Assembly (NCBI RefSeq): GCF_018494085.1
Contig: NZ_JABBFP010000011.1
Span: 1-64,000 of the forward strand
DNA: 64,000 nt
Reading direction: 5' to 3'
From: Rosenbergiella collisarenosi
Lineage (GTDB): Bacteria; Pseudomonadota; Gammaproteobacteria; Enterobacterales; Enterobacteriaceae
Shown here: positions 61,426-64,000 of the stretch, one piece after another
Position numbering within the stretch: the stretch's first letter is position 1
How the letters are laid out: each line of letters starts with the position of its first letter
The notes under the pieces: model-generated
Database searches by the model: none
The model's input: the letters and a program-made list of their open reading frames with translations, nothing else
Told to the model about the DNA's origin: nothing
Position numbers and translations under genes: made by a program

Positions 61426-62013
61426 TTATTTATGGATGTTATATGTCGCGTATCGGCTTACTTCAACATTAGCATTCCAACGTCCTGCAACGGCATTCCC
61501 ATCCCACTCATAAAACGTCAGCGAAGGTTGCGCGCATTTTTTACTATAATTCCGCACTATGGCCCCTCGATATTTTCCTGTGACCCACCGTCTATCAACT
61601 ACTTGGATTGGTTGAGCAAAGTACCCTGGGGACATTTGAACATTCCAACTGTAATTAGTTGTATAGCTTTGTTGACGATCGTATTTACCGTTAACTCCAA
61701 TTAAGCTCAGTGCTCCACCAATGACAGGGATTTTGTCAAGATTCAGAGTCACTCCCACTCCCCAGCTATAACCTGTTGTCTGAGATTGCCCCCACATATA
61801 TGTACAGTTATTTGTACCTGTAGTGGGACACTTGAACACAGGCCCCCGCCATATCCAATCTTCCCAGGTTTTTCTATTATATTTAGTCTCAAATGCTTTC
61901 GAATCTTTTGTAAGAAATACTGGGCCACTATCTTGTGTACACTGACCTGCCAAAGAGACATTTGAAACAGTGATAATCATTAACCCTAGTGATAACGATA
62001 ATTTTTTATTCAT
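61426..62013 (-). CDS. Secreted protein of unknown function, first pair member
   Basis: The 195-residue protein has a signal peptide (MNKKLSLSLGLMIITVSNVS..., cleavage near LAG). The mature part is rich in Trp, Tyr, Ser and Thr with alternating patterns around a Gly-rich apolar segment (LDKIPVIGGALSLIGVNG), a look shared by some pore-forming beta-structured proteins. Six Cys residues may form disulfides. It lies between the next gene and pilL in the same operon. I do not recognise a family. Confidence 0.6.
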   Translation of the reverse strand: MNKKLSLSLGLMIITVSNVSLAGQCTQDSGPVFLTKDSKAFETKYNRKTWEDWIWRGPVFKCPTTGTNNCTYMWGQSQTTGYSWGVGVTLNLDKIPVIGGALSLIGVNGKYDRQQSYTTNYSWNVQMSPGYFAQPIQVVDRRWVTGKYRGAIVRNYSKKCAQPSLTFYEWDGNAVAGRWNANVEVSRYATYNIHK

Positions 62014-62021
62014 TTTTATTC

Positions 62022-62540
62022 CTATTGGGAGAAAATATTTTCAACTGTATTGTTATTCTGTGGCCTTTCTTCCGTGTCTAATTTTTTTATATCATAATTA
62101 TTTGCATTTGAAATAATTGGTGTCATAGCAAGATTTTTATCTTCTAAACTACCACTAAACATCACTGCATCTGCTTGAATAGAATTTTTCATCACTGACA
62201 TGGCTGTTTTGCTTGCGCTTGATCCAGTACTCAATCCATCAAATATTACTTTTTTCCCCTGTGAAAGATAAGTTTTAATTTTATTAATATTAGTAGTGTT
62301 TACATTAATATCTTGACCAATGAGAATATAATCAGCATCAGACTCACTAACAGATTCTGAATTTGATCTCATATAGTTATATACGAAACCATTTTGATCA
62401 TCTATTTCGTGAATTTTATATTTATTCAATTCGCCTGTATTTATATCACCAGTCGTAGTTGTTGATCCAACCGCAAATGCAGATGACATACCTACACTCA
62501 TTGCAATAGTTAGTACAGTACATCTAAGTTTTTTTGACAT
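62022..62540 (-). CDS. Secreted protein of unknown function, second pair member
   Basis: The 172-residue protein has a signal peptide (MSKKLRCTVLTIAMSVGMSSAFA). The mature part has no Cys, and an alpha/beta pattern (ADYILIGQDINVNTTNINKI, LSQGKKVIFDGLSTG) in its centre. It is the first gene of the leftward operon that continues into pilL-V, with AAAGGAGC before its ATG. Function unknown. Confidence 0.6.
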   Translation of the reverse strand: MSKKLRCTVLTIAMSVGMSSAFAVGSTTTTGDINTGELNKYKIHEIDDQNGFVYNYMRSNSESVSESDADYILIGQDINVNTTNINKIKTYLSQGKKVIFDGLSTGSSASKTAMSVMKNSIQADAVMFSGSLEDKNLAMTPIISNANNYDIKKLDTEERPQNNNTVENIFSQ

Positions 62541-63338
62541 TTAATGCTCCTTTTTCGAAGTAAGATAAACATAACGTAAATAGATTTCATTTTTATTATA
62601 TTTTTTCTCCCATAATGTAAAAAAGTATGAATGATTTACTTTCACAGCCACCTAATTCCTAATTACAAAAAAAACATAGATGTATGTTCTTAAAAAAGCC
62701 ATTTCGTAAGTATAAAAATCTTATATTTATGTGTGTCTTTATCCTCGTGAATATAGGTATATCTAATATTTATATTTCGATCTTGTAATCTATCATGCAA
62801 TAAAGTGAGCAAGCTAATTATTCGTAAATTTATTATTAGTCTTATCATGTTTAAATATAGGCGCTTCCTAAAATATATAATATTATTGATATTGCAGTAT
62901 TTAATTTATTCAATAAGCATGTAGGTAAAATTTTTAATTTTTAACACCCTGATTACAATGATGGTGCTTTCGTTAATTTCACAATAAATAACTTATAGTG
63001 AACATATGAAATAAATATTTAATTTTTTGTTATTTGTATTTCTCGTAATTCTATTGTGGAATTTTGTTCTTATTTTTAAATTTATTTTCTGTGAGATATT
63101 ATGAATATTAAATTATCAAATGTTGTGTCAGTTTATAATTGCGAGCAGAATATAATAAAATTCAGTTAGGTAATTAAGAAAACGGTTTTGTTCGTTAATC
63201 CATATTGACTATCAGAAATAATTTTATTTGACCTGCTATCGTTGCCCATTGGCTAACCCACCTTTGATTGGCTGCAACTTCGTTATATCGATAACCCTTA
63301 AATATCTCTGTTCTGCTAACTTTTGTACTGTTAAAAGC
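62541..63338. promoter_or_regulatory. Very AT-rich 800-bp leader upstream of the pilus operon
   Basis: No credible gene is present on either strand. The region is extremely AT-rich, with many T and A runs, the type of DNA H-NS binds. It must hold the promoter for the leftward operon. The long non-coding leader suggests regulation by silencing and counter-silencing, and the plasmid encodes its own Hha and H-NS. Confidence 0.5.
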
Positions 63339-63821
63339 CTATACACAATGAATACAAGCCTCTGTATCCCCTCGATCACCGTTCAGATGGCAAGCTAAAG
63401 CGGTAAACTCCCATGCCTCATCAATAGATATTGAGATTTCACGTGTCGTCAGTTTTTCCAGGCTATATTGTTCACCGAACTCACGTACACGCTGAGCATA
63501 CTCTCCAATCGACTCGCTTACTGATGGATGGTCCCACCCCCACAGCCAGGTATCTTGTTGGGTATCGTAGGTACCAATGACTTGAACAGGTGCAGTGACG
63601 ATGATCCCTTTTTCGTCATTAGTGAAGGTTATCGTCCCTATATCAAGGTCAACACTCCATACAGCGGTATCGATACCCCACATAGCAATCGCAGATTGCG
63701 TATGCAATTGCATTTCGTTATTGGCTCTCGCAATAGTGAGATCAGGTTCGACAACACTTTCTGCGCCCTCAGAAGGACTATGGCCTTTCTTTCCCAAAAG
63801 CTTATCTAAGAATTTCACCAT
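63339..63821 (-). CDS. DUF6882-like protein, second copy with altered C-terminus
   Basis: The 160-residue product starts MVKFLDKLLGKKGHSPSEGA and is almost identical to the gene at the left edge for ~125 residues. After HLNG it reads DRGDTEACIHCV and stops, where the left copy continues with GSTWVFMVYGPVTVEKID. An ~18-base deletion after TACAGAGGC explains the shift. This copy therefore lacks the usual end and may be inactive. No function is assigned. Confidence 0.65.
   Translation of the reverse strand: MVKFLDKLLGKKGHSPSEGAESVVEPDLTIARANNEMQLHTQSAIAMWGIDTAVWSVDLDIGTITFTNDEKGIIVTAPVQVIGTYDTQQDTWLWGWDHPSVSESIGEYAQRVREFGEQYSLEKLTTREISISIDEAWEFTALACHLNGDRGDTEACIHCV
63357..63776 (-). repeat. Right copy of the long inverted repeat (partner at 1-420)
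   Basis: The complement of this segment matches the first ~420 bases of the window with scattered changes and a short deletion. It shows the 5' part of the gene that the left copy has outside the window. Confidence 0.8.
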
Positions 63822-63870
63822 TCATACTCTCTCATTGTTTTTAAAAATACCTGAGTTGCCTCGGTAGCAC

Positions 63871-63999
63871 CTATGAGTCGATACATAGCTGCAACACTTC
63901 TGGATGCTTTTCTATGACCACGAGTAACTTCAGGGCAGCCCCACTAGGGCATCTTACGTTAGACTCCCAGCTTTCAATCAATGGCGTTAATACGCCTAG
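63871..63999 (-). CDS. C-terminal end of an HTH (HigA/NadS-like) regulator, cut by window edge
   Basis: A 42-codon open frame enters from the right edge and reads IESWESNVRCPSGAALKLLV, VIEKHPEVLQLCIDS, then TAG. The WE...RCPSGAALKLL...P pattern is the end of an XRE-type antitoxin/regulator domain (as in NadS: WEqGrR.PtGPA..LL). Its start is outside the window. It may be part of a toxin-antitoxin pair. Confidence 0.6.
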   Translation of the reverse strand, partial: LGVLTPLIESWESNVRCPSGAALKLLVVIEKHPEVLQLCIDS

Positions 64000-64000
64000 T

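Noticed and set aside
1-64000. CRISPR arrays, tRNA or rRNA genes
   Set aside because: No regular repeat-spacer array and no tRNA-like or rRNA-like stretch was seen; the only regular repeats are the iterons and short operator pairs.

Overview
The window reads as part of a large low-GC plasmid from an enterobacterium (Enterobacterales). The plasmid call rests on an iteron-type origin with a Rep_3 initiator (47.4-48.3 kb), a P1-Cre-like recombinase beside a lox-shaped site (26.0-27.2 kb), a plasmid SSB, an Hha/H-NS pair, a UmuDC-type module with a LexA box, a Tus homologue and an R64/IncI-type thin-pilus operon. No relaxase, mating-pair or partition genes lie in the window, so only part of the replicon is shown. 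Genus is not determined; the two decayed IS3-family elements are enterobacterial in type.

Layout. 0-3.5 kb: a scrap yard holding a DUF6882 gene cut by the window edge, a small lipoprotein, a broken quinone reductase beside its HxlR regulator, a broken DUF1281 gene and a truncated HTH gene. 3.5-4.45 kb: a dead IS1222-like element. 4.77-25.27 kb: one tightly coupled rightward operon of 17 genes for a modified peptide (RiPP). 25.3-27.6 kb: small genes, the Cre-like recombinase and its candidate lox site. 27.6-44.2 kb: plasmid housekeeping genes, many small and uncharacterised, with Tus, a Lar-like protein, SSB, Hha, H-NS, a DinG-like helicase, a Dam-like methylase and an RdgC-PIN fusion. 44.3-47.1 kb: umuC, a umuD'-like gene and a broken HigB/intact HigA pair. 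47.1-48.35 kb: replication origin. 48.36-50.1 kb: a decayed IS150-like element and a GNAT fragment. 50.1-62.5 kb: leftward operon of two secreted proteins, pilL-pilV and an alginate-lyase-family protein. 63.3-64 kb: an inverted second copy of the DUF6882 gene and the end of an HTH gene.

The main system is the RiPP cluster. An 82-residue precursor rich in Cys, Ser and Thr is followed by a YcaO cyclodehydratase, its zinc-binding partner, a SagB-type dehydrogenase carrying its own leader-binding and degenerate partner domains, and a split LanB dehydratase (glutamylation plus elimination proteins). This set predicts azoles and dehydroamino acids, as in goadsporin or thiopeptide-related products, but only one SpaB_C-type protein is present, so no separate pyridine-forming enzyme is seen. 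An M50 protease with a PqqD-like N-terminus, a prolyl-oligopeptidase-type hydrolase, an ABC-2 exporter and a MacAB-like exporter with split permeases complete the core. The last three genes are unexpected: an Fe/2-oxoglutarate dioxygenase, an HlyC-like acyltransferase and a SelO-like protein. An HlyC-like protein next to a large partner recalls MceI/MceJ (MchD/MchC), which attach a siderophore to the Ser-rich tail of class IIb microcins; this precursor also ends in a Gly/Ser/Thr/Ala tail. My leading hypothesis is an azole/dehydro-peptide carrying a microcin-type C-terminal conjugate.

The second strong lead is a Cre/lox-type pair: a 340-residue protein with P1 Cre's catalytic residues, 148 bp downstream of a 13-8-13 bp site closely resembling loxP. 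Other points are a Tus homologue on a plasmid, an RdgC-PIN fusion, and a UmuD protein that starts at the cleaved (UmuD') form without the catalytic dyad.
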